Origin: an uncultured Oscillospiraceae bacterium
GTDB taxonomy: Bacteria; Bacillota; Clostridia; Oscillospirales; Oscillospiraceae
Length of the DNA stretch: 9,599 nucleotides
Assembly: GCA_934572365.1 (NCBI GenBank)
Contig: CAKTKX010000042.1
Coordinates: 1-9,599, forward strand
Direction of reading: 5' to 3'
Position 1 is the stretch's first letter. Every line of letters begins with the position of its first letter. Positions 1 to 5,913 of the stretch are shown piece after piece. Both the position numbers and the translations under genes were made by a program. The notes beneath the pieces are model-generated. The model had not been told where the DNA came from, did not search any database, and saw only the letters and a list, made by a program, of their open reading frames with translations.

Positions 1-108
1 ACGGCTGACCAGCTGTTTGAGGAAAAGCTGAAGGCGTTCATGTCCGAATCCGACAACAAGCTCTCCTCCATGCGTGCAGATCACCGCACCAAGAGCAGAA
101 GACGATAA
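1..108 (+). CDS. C-terminal end of a probable S1-domain RNA-binding protein (YabR-like)
   Basis: Frame 1 is open from the window edge to a TAA at 106-108, giving the last 35 residues of a protein whose start lies outside. The visible tail is helical and charged (QLFEEKLKAFMSESDNKLSS) and ends in a basic stretch, KSRRR. Small S1-domain RNA-binding proteins of Clostridia (the YabR / general stress protein 13 group) typically end in this way: an acidic FE-K-L-FM-S-D-L segment followed by an Arg-rich tail. The assignment rests on that remembered pattern only, because the S1 fold itself is not in the window. It could be another small basic RNA-binding protein. The stop codon overlaps the 5' arm of the structured region described next. 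Confidence 0.45.
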   Translation, partial: TADQLFEEKLKAFMSESDNKLSSMRADHRTKSRRR

Positions 109-111
109 AAC

Positions 112-176
112 AGGCTATCCTGTCCCCAAAGGCCTTTTGGCCTTTGGGGACAAAGGGTTTTGGATACGGCAAGGCT
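112..176. repeat. 55-bp insertion flanked by AGGCT direct repeats, carrying a 14-bp perfect hairpin
   Basis: AGGCT occurs at 112-116 and again at 172-176. Between them lies a 55-bp segment (117-171) whose core, 121-134 / 139-152, is a perfect 14-bp inverted repeat (TGTCCCCAAAGGCC and its complement) around a TTTT loop. Further out, TATCC (116-120) is complementary to GGATA (162-166). Deleting one AGGCT copy plus the 55 bp leaves a flawless rho-independent terminator. The simplest reading is a small palindromic, MITE- or REP-like element inserted into a terminator with a 5-bp target duplication. This is inference. No transposase and no second copy is visible in the window. Confidence 0.5.
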
Positions 177-195
177 GCCGGGGCAGCCTGTTTTT
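172..195 (+). terminator. Rho-independent terminator after the S1-like gene
   Basis: AGGCTGC (172-178), loop CGGG (179-182), GCAGCCT (183-189), then G and TTTTT (191-195). This is a 7-bp GC-rich stem with a U-tract, the classic intrinsic terminator form. Its 3' arm and U-tract (185-194) are also complementary to 107-116 beside the upstream stop codon, so a competing fold exists. Confidence 0.7.
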
Positions 196-233
196 CATGA
201 GATGGAAACGGACTGCGGAAGGCGGGAAATTCT

Positions 234-932
234 ATGGGGAATGTTGTGATCACCGGCGGTTCCCGGGGGATCGGCGCGGCGGCGGTGGCGCTGTTCGCCG
301 CCCGGGGCGACCGGGTGACGTTTTTATACGAGAAAAACCATGCCGCCGCGAAAGCCGTGGCGGAGAAGACCGGAGCCACGGCCATTTGCTGCGACGTGGC
401 GGACAGGGAAGCCGTGAACCGGGCATTTGCCCAAATCGGGGACGTGGACGTCCTGGTCTGCAACGCCGGGACGATGTACTTTGGACTGCTGTCTCAGATG
501 GCGGAAGATGACTGGAACCGTCTGTTTGCCGTTAACGTGGGGGGGATTTACCACTGCGTCAACGCCGCCATGCCGTCCTTCCTCAAGACCCACCGGGGCA
601 GCATCGTGACGGTGGCCAGCATGTGGGGGCAGGTGGGCGCGTCCTGCGAGGCGGCGTATTCTGCCACGAAGGGGGCGGTGATCGCTCTGACCAAGGCGCT
701 TGCCAAGGAGCTTGGCCCCAGCGGCATCCGGGTCAACTGCGTGGCGCCGGGAGTCATTTTGACGGACATGTGCGCGAATGTCGCCCCGGATATCCTTGCA
801 GATATGGCGGAGGAGACCCCTCTGGGACGCAACGGTGCGCCCATGGATGTGGCGAAGGCCATTGCGTATCTGGCGGACGCGGAATTTGTCACCGGACAGG
901 TGCTGGGCGTCAGCGGCGGGTACGTGATTTGA
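234..932 (+). CDS. ymfI: SDR-family oxidoreductase, probable EF-P 5-aminopentanone reductase (YmfI-like)
   Basis: A 232-residue classical short-chain dehydrogenase. The N-terminal Rossmann motif TGGSRGIG (residues 7-14) binds NAD(P)H, and Asp54 (CCDVAD) and NAG (77-79) follow. The catalytic set is complete: Asn101, Ser129, Tyr142 and Lys146 (YSATK), with Ser and Tyr 13 residues apart as in FabG. The segment SMWGQVGASCEAAYSATKGA, followed by LTKALAKELGPSGIRVNCVAPGV, resembles the Firmicutes YmfI group. In B. subtilis, YmfI reduces the 5-aminopentanone group on Lys32 of elongation factor P. The alternative is a FabG-like 3-oxoacyl-ACP reductase, but no fatty-acid genes are nearby. The ATG at 234 has a modest SD (AGGCGGG, 7 nt away) and places the Rossmann motif at the usual distance from the N-terminus. 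It sits 22 nt before the rpiB-like gene, so the two are probably co-transcribed. No promoter of its own is clear. Confidence 0.8.
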   Translation: MGNVVITGGSRGIGAAAVALFAARGDRVTFLYEKNHAAAKAVAEKTGATAICCDVADREAVNRAFAQIGDVDVLVCNAGTMYFGLLSQMAEDDWNRLFAVNVGGIYHCVNAAMPSFLKTHRGSIVTVASMWGQVGASCEAAYSATKGAVIALTKALAKELGPSGIRVNCVAPGVILTDMCANVAPDILADMAEETPLGRNGAPMDVAKAIAYLADAEFVTGQVLGVSGGYVI

Positions 933-954
933 GAACAAAGGAGACTGTACTACT

Positions 955-1395
955 ATGAAAATTGCCATCGGCTGTGACCACGGCGCGTTTGCGCTGAAGA
1001 ATAAAGTTATCCAGCATCTGGAAAAGCAGGGCCATGAGGTCAGGGACTTCGGCACCTATTCCACGGCAAGCTGCGATTACCCCGACTTTGCCGCCGCGGC
1101 CGCCCGGGCTGTCGCCGGGGGGGAGTGCCGGCGGGGCATTGTGCTGTGTACCACCGGCATCGGCGTGTCCATCAGCGCCAACAAAATCGACGGCATCCGC
1201 TGCGCCCTGCTGTCCGACCCCTGGTCGGCAAAAATGACCCGTCTGCACAACGACACCAACATGATGGCGCTGGGCGCGGGAGTCGTGGGCGAAAATCTGG
1301 CGATGGAGATCGTGGACACCTGGCTTGGCACGGAGTTTTCCGGGGAAGCGCGCCATCAGCGCCGGATCGATAAGGTCATGGCACTGGAAAAGTAA
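955..1395 (+). CDS. rpiB: Ribose-5-phosphate isomerase B (RpiB/LacAB family)
   Basis: A 146-residue cytosolic sugar-phosphate isomerase, the normal family length. RpiB interconverts ribose 5-phosphate and ribulose 5-phosphate in the non-oxidative pentose phosphate pathway. Visible family signatures are GCDHGAFALK (residues 6-15, with the substrate-binding Asp8-His9), the catalytic Cys65 in LCTTGIGVSISANK, IRCAL, His99 in RLHNDTNMMALG, and the C-terminal RHQRR that contacts phosphate. Position 66 is Thr where many homologues have Gly (CGTGIG); the rest of the anion-binding loop is intact. AAAGGAG at 937-943 lies 11 nt from the ATG and fixes the start. The gene follows the SDR gene by 22 nt and ends just before a strong hairpin terminator. 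Related isomerases for allose- or galactose-6-phosphate cannot be excluded, but no sugar operon is present. Confidence 0.92.
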   Translation: MKIAIGCDHGAFALKNKVIQHLEKQGHEVRDFGTYSTASCDYPDFAAAAARAVAGGECRRGIVLCTTGIGVSISANKIDGIRCALLSDPWSAKMTRLHNDTNMMALGAGVVGENLAMEIVDTWLGTEFSGEARHQRRIDKVMALEK

Positions 1396-1415
1396 GGGTT
1401 TTCCAATGAAACAGC

Positions 1416-1448
1416 AAAAAGAGGAAGCGATCACGCTTCCTCTTTTTT
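1416..1448. terminator. Bidirectional terminator between convergent units
   Basis: AAAAAGAGGAAGCG (1416-1429), loop ATCA (1430-1433), CGCTTCCTCTTTTT (1434-1447). This is a perfect 14-bp inverted repeat ending in six T's on the + strand (1443-1448) and giving five U's on the - strand. It lies 21 nt after the rpiB stop and 5 nt past the stop of the - strand operon, so it should terminate both. Confidence 0.9.
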
Positions 1449-1452
1449 GTCG

Positions 1453-1737
1453 TTATCCGCCGTAGTAGCCCGCTTCCAGCAGGCGGGTCAGGGCTTCGTT
1501 GGCTTCCTCGTCGCTGAACAGCGTCGTGAAGCGCTTGTCCACGGCCAGGGCTTCCAGCGTCAGGTCAAGACGGTGCTTTTCCCGGAGGGCGTTGAAGCCG
1601 TCGCTGAGACGGCTGCCGGATAAGGCGCGGTGCGCCGTTTTCAGAGCGTCTTCGGCGGGGACGGGGCGCATCCGAATGCCAAGGGTTTCGGCTTTTTCAC
1701 GGTTCGCCGCCCAGGCGGCGATGAATTTTTCTTCCAT
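1453..1737 (-). CDS. Uncharacterised 94-residue protein, last gene of the MoxR/DUF58/transglutaminase operon
   Basis: I do not recognise this family. The ATG at 1735-1737 is chosen because TAAGGAG (revcomp of 1745-1751) lies 7 nt upstream; that SD contains the stop codon of the transglutaminase gene, so the two should be translationally coupled. The reading frame extends further upstream, but only antisense to coding sequence and without an SD. The 94-residue product looks soluble and mostly helical, with no signal peptide, membrane segment or Cys. It has a charged middle (NALREKHRLDLTLEALAVDK) and an acidic, Leu-rich end (FSDEEANEALTRLLEAGYYGG). It ends 5 nt before the shared terminator. Coding is supported by the SD, spacing and position. 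A role alongside the upstream envelope genes is inferred from context only. Confidence 0.75.
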   Translation of the reverse strand: MEEKFIAAWAANREKAETLGIRMRPVPAEDALKTAHRALSGSRLSDGFNALREKHRLDLTLEALAVDKRFTTLFSDEEANEALTRLLEAGYYGG

Positions 1738-1748
1738 AGGCTTTCTCC

Positions 1749-3827
1749 TTAGATCGCTGCATAAAAATACATGTAAACCAGCCGCAGATACCAGGGCTTT
1801 TGTTCCAGCTGATGCCGGGTGTCGGTCAGATATGCTATGAACTGTTCCAGTTCCTCCGCCGTCAGCGTGTGCTGGCTGAATTTGGCTTTCTGCGCCAGCG
1901 CTTCCAGGGCTTCCGGGGGTGTCTGGTGCAGAAGTCCGGACAGCAGCTCCGTCTCCTGCCACATGGCAAGCCCCCGGGCGTTGGGGCGGGCGGTTTCCTG
2001 TCTGCGGCGGCGAAGGTGAATGCGGATGCTCCGCTGGGCTGTGACCGTCAGAACCAACAGTGCCAGCGCGAACAGTACGGCCAGAATTTTTCCGGTGTTA
2101 TGCTGTGTCGGCGCGTCCGGCTGGGATGGCGTGGACTCTGCGGGAACCTGCGGGTTGGAGGGCGCGGTTGCGGATGGCGACGGGGTCGTCGGCTCCGGTG
2201 AGCTTGGCTGGACGGTTTCCTGGGTGGCTCCCGGGACGGCCTCCGGGGTGGGCTGCCGCGCTGCGGCCATGTCCGACGGGGTAGCCTCCAATACCAGCCA
2301 GACGCCCAGCGTTGGCTCGTAATATTCCGCCCAGGCGTGGGCGTTTTTCTCGGTGACAGTGGCAGGCGTGCCGGGGGCGGTTTTCACCAGATAGCCGCTG
2401 ACGTAGCGGGCTTCGATCCCCGCTGCCCGGAGCAGCACCGCCGCCGCCGTGGCGAAGTGGACGCAGTAGCCCGCCTCGGCGCTTTCCAGAAACCACAGGG
2501 CAAAATCCGTCTCCCCTTCACCCATCCGGGAGGGATTCAGGTCGTACCGGGCGGAAGCGCGGACGTAATTTCCGATTTTCTCCGCCCTCTCCACGGTGGA
2601 GGAAGCGCCGCCCAGAATATCCGCAAGAAGGGTTTCTGCCCGGGAGCGGGTCGCGTCGGGCAGGGTGAGATAGGGAGAAGCCGCGCTGGGCGGGGTCGCC
2701 GACCCGGAAATTGCCGTCGTCCGCCAGTCGTCGGGAAGCCCGGCGCGGGGGATGACGTATTCGGTGTATGCCCAGGTGTTGCTCATGTTTCCGCCGATGA
2801 GCGCCATGCCCCGGGCGGGATAATAGGGCAGGTACAGCAGCGCCCGCTCGCCTACGGTGCGGATAGATACGTCGCCATAGTCCTCCCCGGTGAGGGAAAA
2901 GTCCTCCGTCCGGTGCCGGGAGGCCGTCCAGGTCATGCCGTCGTAGCCGTCATAATCCTGCCCCCGGAGGTAGAGGGTGCCGCCGATCTCCGCCGTGACC
3001 TCCATCACCGTTATGGGCGACTCGATTCTCCGCCCCAGGGACGCAAGGCGCACATGATCTGGCTCCTGAGAGGAGACGGAAACGGTCACCTCCTGCCGGA
3101 CGTTTTCCGCCTTTTCCGGAATGCTCTGGAACCAGGAAAGAATGGCGTCCCGGGTCGCTTCCGAGCGGTTTACATAACTCTCTTGCGGGAATGCCAGGAA
3201 CAGCGCCGCCAGCGCCAGAGCCGTGGGGATCGCCGCCATGGCGGTCAGGCGGTTGCCCTGGGGGGCGCTTTGCCTGCGGACGCGGCCGGTGAGAATCAGA
3301 AGGACGAGACCGAACAGCAGGCAGAATAAATACGGCACATCCGGGACGGTATCCGTCACCACCATGCAGGCGGAAAGGGGGATCAGCGATGCCAGCACCG
3401 GGAGAACTGCCCCCAGCTTCCGGCACACCGACCAGGTCACGGCGGCGCTCAGCAAAACGCCCAGGGCGGCCATGGGAATATCCACAACTGCCGCGTCGCC
3501 TAACGGCGGAACGGGCGTCCAGCCGTAGGCATTGCCGTAAACGGAGGTCATGCGGTACAGCAGCCCGAACAGCTGCTCCGCCGCCTCCTCCCGCCGCCAG
3601 AGGTAGCCCGCGCACAGCGCCAGGGCGCACAGCACCGCTGCGCCGCCCCATTTCAGGCTGAATGCCGCGGCGCAGAAAACCGATGCCGCAGCGCAGATCA
3701 GCAGCACCTTTGCATAATTATCCAGCGGCAGGTCAAATCCGCTGACGACACACCCAACCGCGCCGAAGGCGATCAGAAAGGCCAGCGCTGCCGCGATTCC
3801 GGCGGTGACCCAGATCTTACGCTTCAT
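1749..3827 (-). CDS. Membrane-anchored transglutaminase-like protein (TgpA/YebA type)
   Basis: A 692-residue protein. Seven hydrophobic segments (about residues 5-31, 40-56, 61-77, 117-134, 138-158, 165-181, 195-213) are followed by a large extracellular region, an eighth membrane span (580-597) and a cytoplasmic tail starting RRRRQ. Positive charges on the inner loops fit this topology. The transglutaminase core carries Cys455 (AGYCVHFATAAAVLLR), His497 (NAHAWAEYY) and Glu514 in LEATPSD, where classical enzymes have Asp. A Pro/Thr/Ser-rich linker (about 525-577) joins the core to the last span. The start at 3825-3827 is preferred over an ATG 15 codons upstream because GGAGGTGA lies 5 nt before it. 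It overlaps the DUF58 gene by 11 nt. MoxR-DUF58-transglutaminase sets (yeaC-yeaD-yebA in B. subtilis) are a known association; the substrate is unknown, and the core could be a peptidase-like hydrolase. Confidence 0.88.
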   Translation of the reverse strand: MKRKIWVTAGIAAALAFLIAFGAVGCVVSGFDLPLDNYAKVLLICAAASVFCAAAFSLKWGGAAVLCALALCAGYLWRREEAAEQLFGLLYRMTSVYGNAYGWTPVPPLGDAAVVDIPMAALGVLLSAAVTWSVCRKLGAVLPVLASLIPLSACMVVTDTVPDVPYLFCLLFGLVLLILTGRVRRQSAPQGNRLTAMAAIPTALALAALFLAFPQESYVNRSEATRDAILSWFQSIPEKAENVRQEVTVSVSSQEPDHVRLASLGRRIESPITVMEVTAEIGGTLYLRGQDYDGYDGMTWTASRHRTEDFSLTGEDYGDVSIRTVGERALLYLPYYPARGMALIGGNMSNTWAYTEYVIPRAGLPDDWRTTAISGSATPPSAASPYLTLPDATRSRAETLLADILGGASSTVERAEKIGNYVRASARYDLNPSRMGEGETDFALWFLESAEAGYCVHFATAAAVLLRAAGIEARYVSGYLVKTAPGTPATVTEKNAHAWAEYYEPTLGVWLVLEATPSDMAAARQPTPEAVPGATQETVQPSSPEPTTPSPSATAPSNPQVPAESTPSQPDAPTQHNTGKILAVLFALALLVLTVTAQRSIRIHLRRRRQETARPNARGLAMWQETELLSGLLHQTPPEALEALAQKAKFSQHTLTAEELEQFIAYLTDTRHQLEQKPWYLRLVYMYFYAAI

Positions 3828-4740
3828 CCGGCTCACCTCCGATGTGGTACTGCCAGGAGGCGGCGAAGCCAAAGTCCCGGATGGAGCCTTCTTTTGCTTC
3901 CCCGGCGCACAGCAGCGTGTCGATGGCTTTGCTCAGCTCCTGCTCCGTCTGCACCCAGGATGACTGCACTCCATCGGCGGTCAGGGCGCGGATCTCAAAG
4001 CGGATGTCTTTTCCTACGAGATAGTTCCCCAGCCATAATAGCCGCCCGAATTTCCTGTCCAGTTCCTCCGGCGTTCCCCGAAGGGTCATGGTCAGCATCA
4101 CCAGCCCCCGCTGGGGTTCCATGGGCTGACGGATCATCCATTTGCCGGTTTTGGCGGTGAGCTTCCAATGCACCTGATTCAGGCTGTCCCCGGGACGGTA
4201 GAGCCGAAGCTCATGGTTTTCCGCAAAGCCGCCGGACTTGGGCTTCCAGGCTCGGGCGATATACCGGTCAAGGTCGGGAATGGCGGGGATGGGCAGGGGC
4301 TTGGGGCGGACGAGGACGGTTTTGGCCGCCACCTTCCTCATCGGAAAAGCAAACAGCCCCAGATAATCGCAGACCCGCGCCTGCGCCACCGTGACGACGA
4401 TGCCGCCGCAGTGCTCCGTAGGCAGGCCGGTTCCCGGATGATAGCGCCGCGTCTGGCCGGTGATGCAGCTGCGCAGGCGGATTTTCCCCTTGAAGGGAGG
4501 CAGCGGAAAGGCGCTGCTGCCCAGCAGCCAGACTTCCCCCTCCGTCCCCATGGGAACGGCGTCCGCCCCGTCCGGGGACAGGCGGAAGGAAAGCATGGCG
4601 GGGATGCTGATAACCAGCGACAGCCAGGGAAGCCCCCCTACGATCACCAGCGCCAGCCAGGAAAACCATTCGCCGTAGGCAATGTAAAATACCCAGCAGC
4701 CAAACAGCGCCGCCAGATACCACAATCTGCGCCCGACCAT
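3817..4740 (-). CDS. DUF58 domain-containing protein (YeaD-like)
   Basis: A 307-residue protein with two N-terminal hydrophobic segments (about 7-22 and 26-50) that should anchor it in the membrane, leaving a soluble remainder. The DUF58 signature is clear: CDYLGLF (124-130) and LRLYRPGDSLNQVHWKLTA (178-196), followed by KTGKWMIRQ. In this family the module precedes a VWA-like fold, and such proteins are usually encoded with MoxR ATPases, which are thought to remodel VWA-type partners. The biochemical role is not established. Its ATG follows the moxR stop by one base (TGA C ATG). No SD is visible in the C-rich sequence before it, which suggests translation by re-initiation after moxR. Its 3' end overlaps the transglutaminase start by 11 nt. 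Confidence 0.88.
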   Translation of the reverse strand: MVGRRLWYLAALFGCWVFYIAYGEWFSWLALVIVGGLPWLSLVISIPAMLSFRLSPDGADAVPMGTEGEVWLLGSSAFPLPPFKGKIRLRSCITGQTRRYHPGTGLPTEHCGGIVVTVAQARVCDYLGLFAFPMRKVAAKTVLVRPKPLPIPAIPDLDRYIARAWKPKSGGFAENHELRLYRPGDSLNQVHWKLTAKTGKWMIRQPMEPQRGLVMLTMTLRGTPEELDRKFGRLLWLGNYLVGKDIRFEIRALTADGVQSSWVQTEQELSKAIDTLLCAGEAKEGSIRDFGFAASWQYHIGGEPDEA

Positions 4741-4741
4741 G

Positions 4742-5692
4742 TCAGCGGGGCCGGGGGGCGGGGACGGCGGCGAGGATGTCCTGCAGCACCGCCTGGGGCT
4801 GCTTGCCCTGGGCTTCCGCCTTGGGGGAGAGAATCAGCCGGTGGGCGATGGTGTGGGCGAAAACCTCCTTCACGTCCGCCGGAGTCACGTAATCCCGTCC
4901 CCGAAGCCGGGCGACGGATTTTGCCATGGCGGTGACGGCCAGGGTCGCCCGGGGGCTTGCGCCCCGGAGAATGTCGGCGCTGCCCCGGGTGGCGCTGATG
5001 AGGGCTACAATATAATTGACCACGCTGTCGCTGAGGTAGGTCGCCTCCACCGTGTCCTGCATGGCGGTCAAATCCTCCCGGGTCATCAGAGGGGTCAGCT
5101 CGTGGAGGGGGTTGCCGCCCTGCCGGTTCAGCACCATGGCGGCCTCGTCCTTGGGGCTGGGATAGCCCATGGACAGCCGCACCATGAACCGGTCCATCTG
5201 GCTGTCAGGCAGCAGCTGGGTGCCCGCCGCGCCGGTGGGATTCTGGGTGGCGATGACCGTAAAGGGCTTTGGCAGGGGGTGGCTGACCCCGTCCACCGTG
5301 ACTTGCCCTTCCTCCATGGCTTCCAGAAGGGCGGATTGGGTGCGGGAGGTGGCGCGGTTCAGCTCGTCGGCGAGGAACAGATTGCACAGCACCGCGCCGG
5401 GCTGATAGCGCATTCCCCCGGCGGCGTCAGGCACGGAATAGCCCGTCACATCGGAGGGAAGGACGTCCGGGGTAAACTGCACACGGCTGCAGCTTAAGCT
5501 CAGCACCCGGGAAAAGGCCAGCGCCATGGTGGTTTTCCCCACGCCGGGAATGTCCTCCAACAGGATATGCCCCCGGGCAAGGATCGCCGCCAGCACCCAC
5601 AGCAGCACGGGATCCTTTCCCACAACCACGGTTTTCACCTGGGTGAGAATCTGCTGGGCAAAGCTCGCTACGGAATTGTCTCTGGCCGGCAT
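4742..5692 (-). CDS. MoxR-family AAA+ ATPase
   Basis: A 316-residue cytosolic AAA+ ATPase of the MoxR group. Walker A is GVGKTT (residues 50-55) within LLEDIPGVGKTTMA, Walker B is LFLADE (105-110), sensor 1 is ATQNP (148-152) and DRF (167-169) follows. The C-terminal lid region carries SPRATLAV and YVTPADV, both typical of MoxR. These proteins act as ATP-driven chaperones on partner proteins, often of VWA/DUF58 type; the partner here should be the adjacent DUF58 protein. The start at 5690-5692 is chosen because GAGGTGG lies 4 nt upstream and because the two longer in-frame ATGs (5731 and 5758) fall inside the promoter. First gene of a four-gene operon, with one base between it and the DUF58 gene. 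Confidence 0.92.
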   Translation of the reverse strand: MPARDNSVASFAQQILTQVKTVVVGKDPVLLWVLAAILARGHILLEDIPGVGKTTMALAFSRVLSLSCSRVQFTPDVLPSDVTGYSVPDAAGGMRYQPGAVLCNLFLADELNRATSRTQSALLEAMEEGQVTVDGVSHPLPKPFTVIATQNPTGAAGTQLLPDSQMDRFMVRLSMGYPSPKDEAAMVLNRQGGNPLHELTPLMTREDLTAMQDTVEATYLSDSVVNYIVALISATRGSADILRGASPRATLAVTAMAKSVARLRGRDYVTPADVKEVFAHTIAHRLILSPKAEAQGKQPQAVLQDILAAVPAPRPR

Positions 5693-5729
5693 CCAACCAC
5701 CTCTTTCATGGAAATTCCTGTTTTCCCCC

Positions 5730-5758
5730 ATTGTACTCGTTTTTCCGTGAAAAAACAA
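5730..5758 (-). promoter_or_regulatory. Sigma-A-type promoter of the moxR operon
   Basis: On the - strand, TTGTTT (5753-5758) and TACAAT (5730-5735) are separated by 17 bp. Both boxes are close to consensus, with ideal spacing. Transcription should begin near 5723, leaving a leader of about 30 nt before the moxR ATG at 5692. Confidence 0.75.
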
Positions 5759-5804
5759 GTCGGAGGGAGCGCAGGCGCCTTAAGATTTCCTTGCGGTGGG
5801 GTGG

Positions 5805-5835
5805 ATTTGCGTTCTTTTTCGTAAGAAATGCAAAT
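5805..5835. promoter_or_regulatory. Imperfect palindrome, possible operator
   Basis: ATTTGC (5805-5810) and TTCTT (5812-5816) are mirrored by AAGAA (5823-5827) and GCAAAT (5830-5835) around a TTTCGT centre, with a one-base asymmetry between the half-site blocks. It lies in the 221-bp divergent region, 20 bp upstream of the -35 of the rightward promoter and 47 bp upstream of the -35 of the leftward one. A regulator binding site is plausible but unproven. Confidence 0.35.
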
Positions 5836-5854
5836 ATGGAAGTGCAGATAGTGA

Positions 5855-5882
5855 TTGCAAACCGGCAAAAATGTGGTATCAT
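5855..5882 (+). promoter_or_regulatory. Sigma-A-type promoter of the BMP-fusion gene
   Basis: TTGCAA (5855-5860) and TATCAT (5877-5882) are separated by 16 bp, followed by AT-rich sequence. The start would be near 5889, about 25 nt before the ATG at 5914. The spacing is one base short of ideal and each box has mismatches, so this is a reasonable but not decisive call. Confidence 0.6.
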
Positions 5883-5913
5883 ATGTTAAAACTATCTTTC
5901 TTGGGAGGCTGCC

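Noticed and set aside
955..1395. Thr at position 66 of RpiB (CTTGIG instead of CGTGIG) as a sign of altered function
   Set aside because: All other catalytic and phosphate-binding residues are present and this substitution is tolerated in the loop, so it is noted only.
324..1434. Two - strand open frames over the SDR and rpiB genes
   Set aside because: Antisense to two well-supported enzymes; no domain and no SD.
1738..1962. N-terminal extension of the 94-residue protein gene to an ATG at 1962
   Set aside because: The extension would lie antiparallel in phase to nothing conserved and within the 3' end of the transglutaminase gene; the SD at 1745-1751 fixes the start at 1737.
2337..3329. A 330-codon open frame on the + strand inside the transglutaminase gene
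   Set aside because: Low-complexity Gly/Arg-rich translation with no SD or motif; the opposite strand codes for the transglutaminase with a conserved core.
4168..5497. Two long + strand open frames opposite the DUF58 and moxR genes
   Set aside because: Shadow frames created by the GC-rich third positions of the real - strand genes; no motifs.
5693..5758. Longer moxR start sites at 5758 and 5731
   Set aside because: Both lie within the promoter boxes (5730-5758), upstream of the expected transcript start, and neither has an SD.
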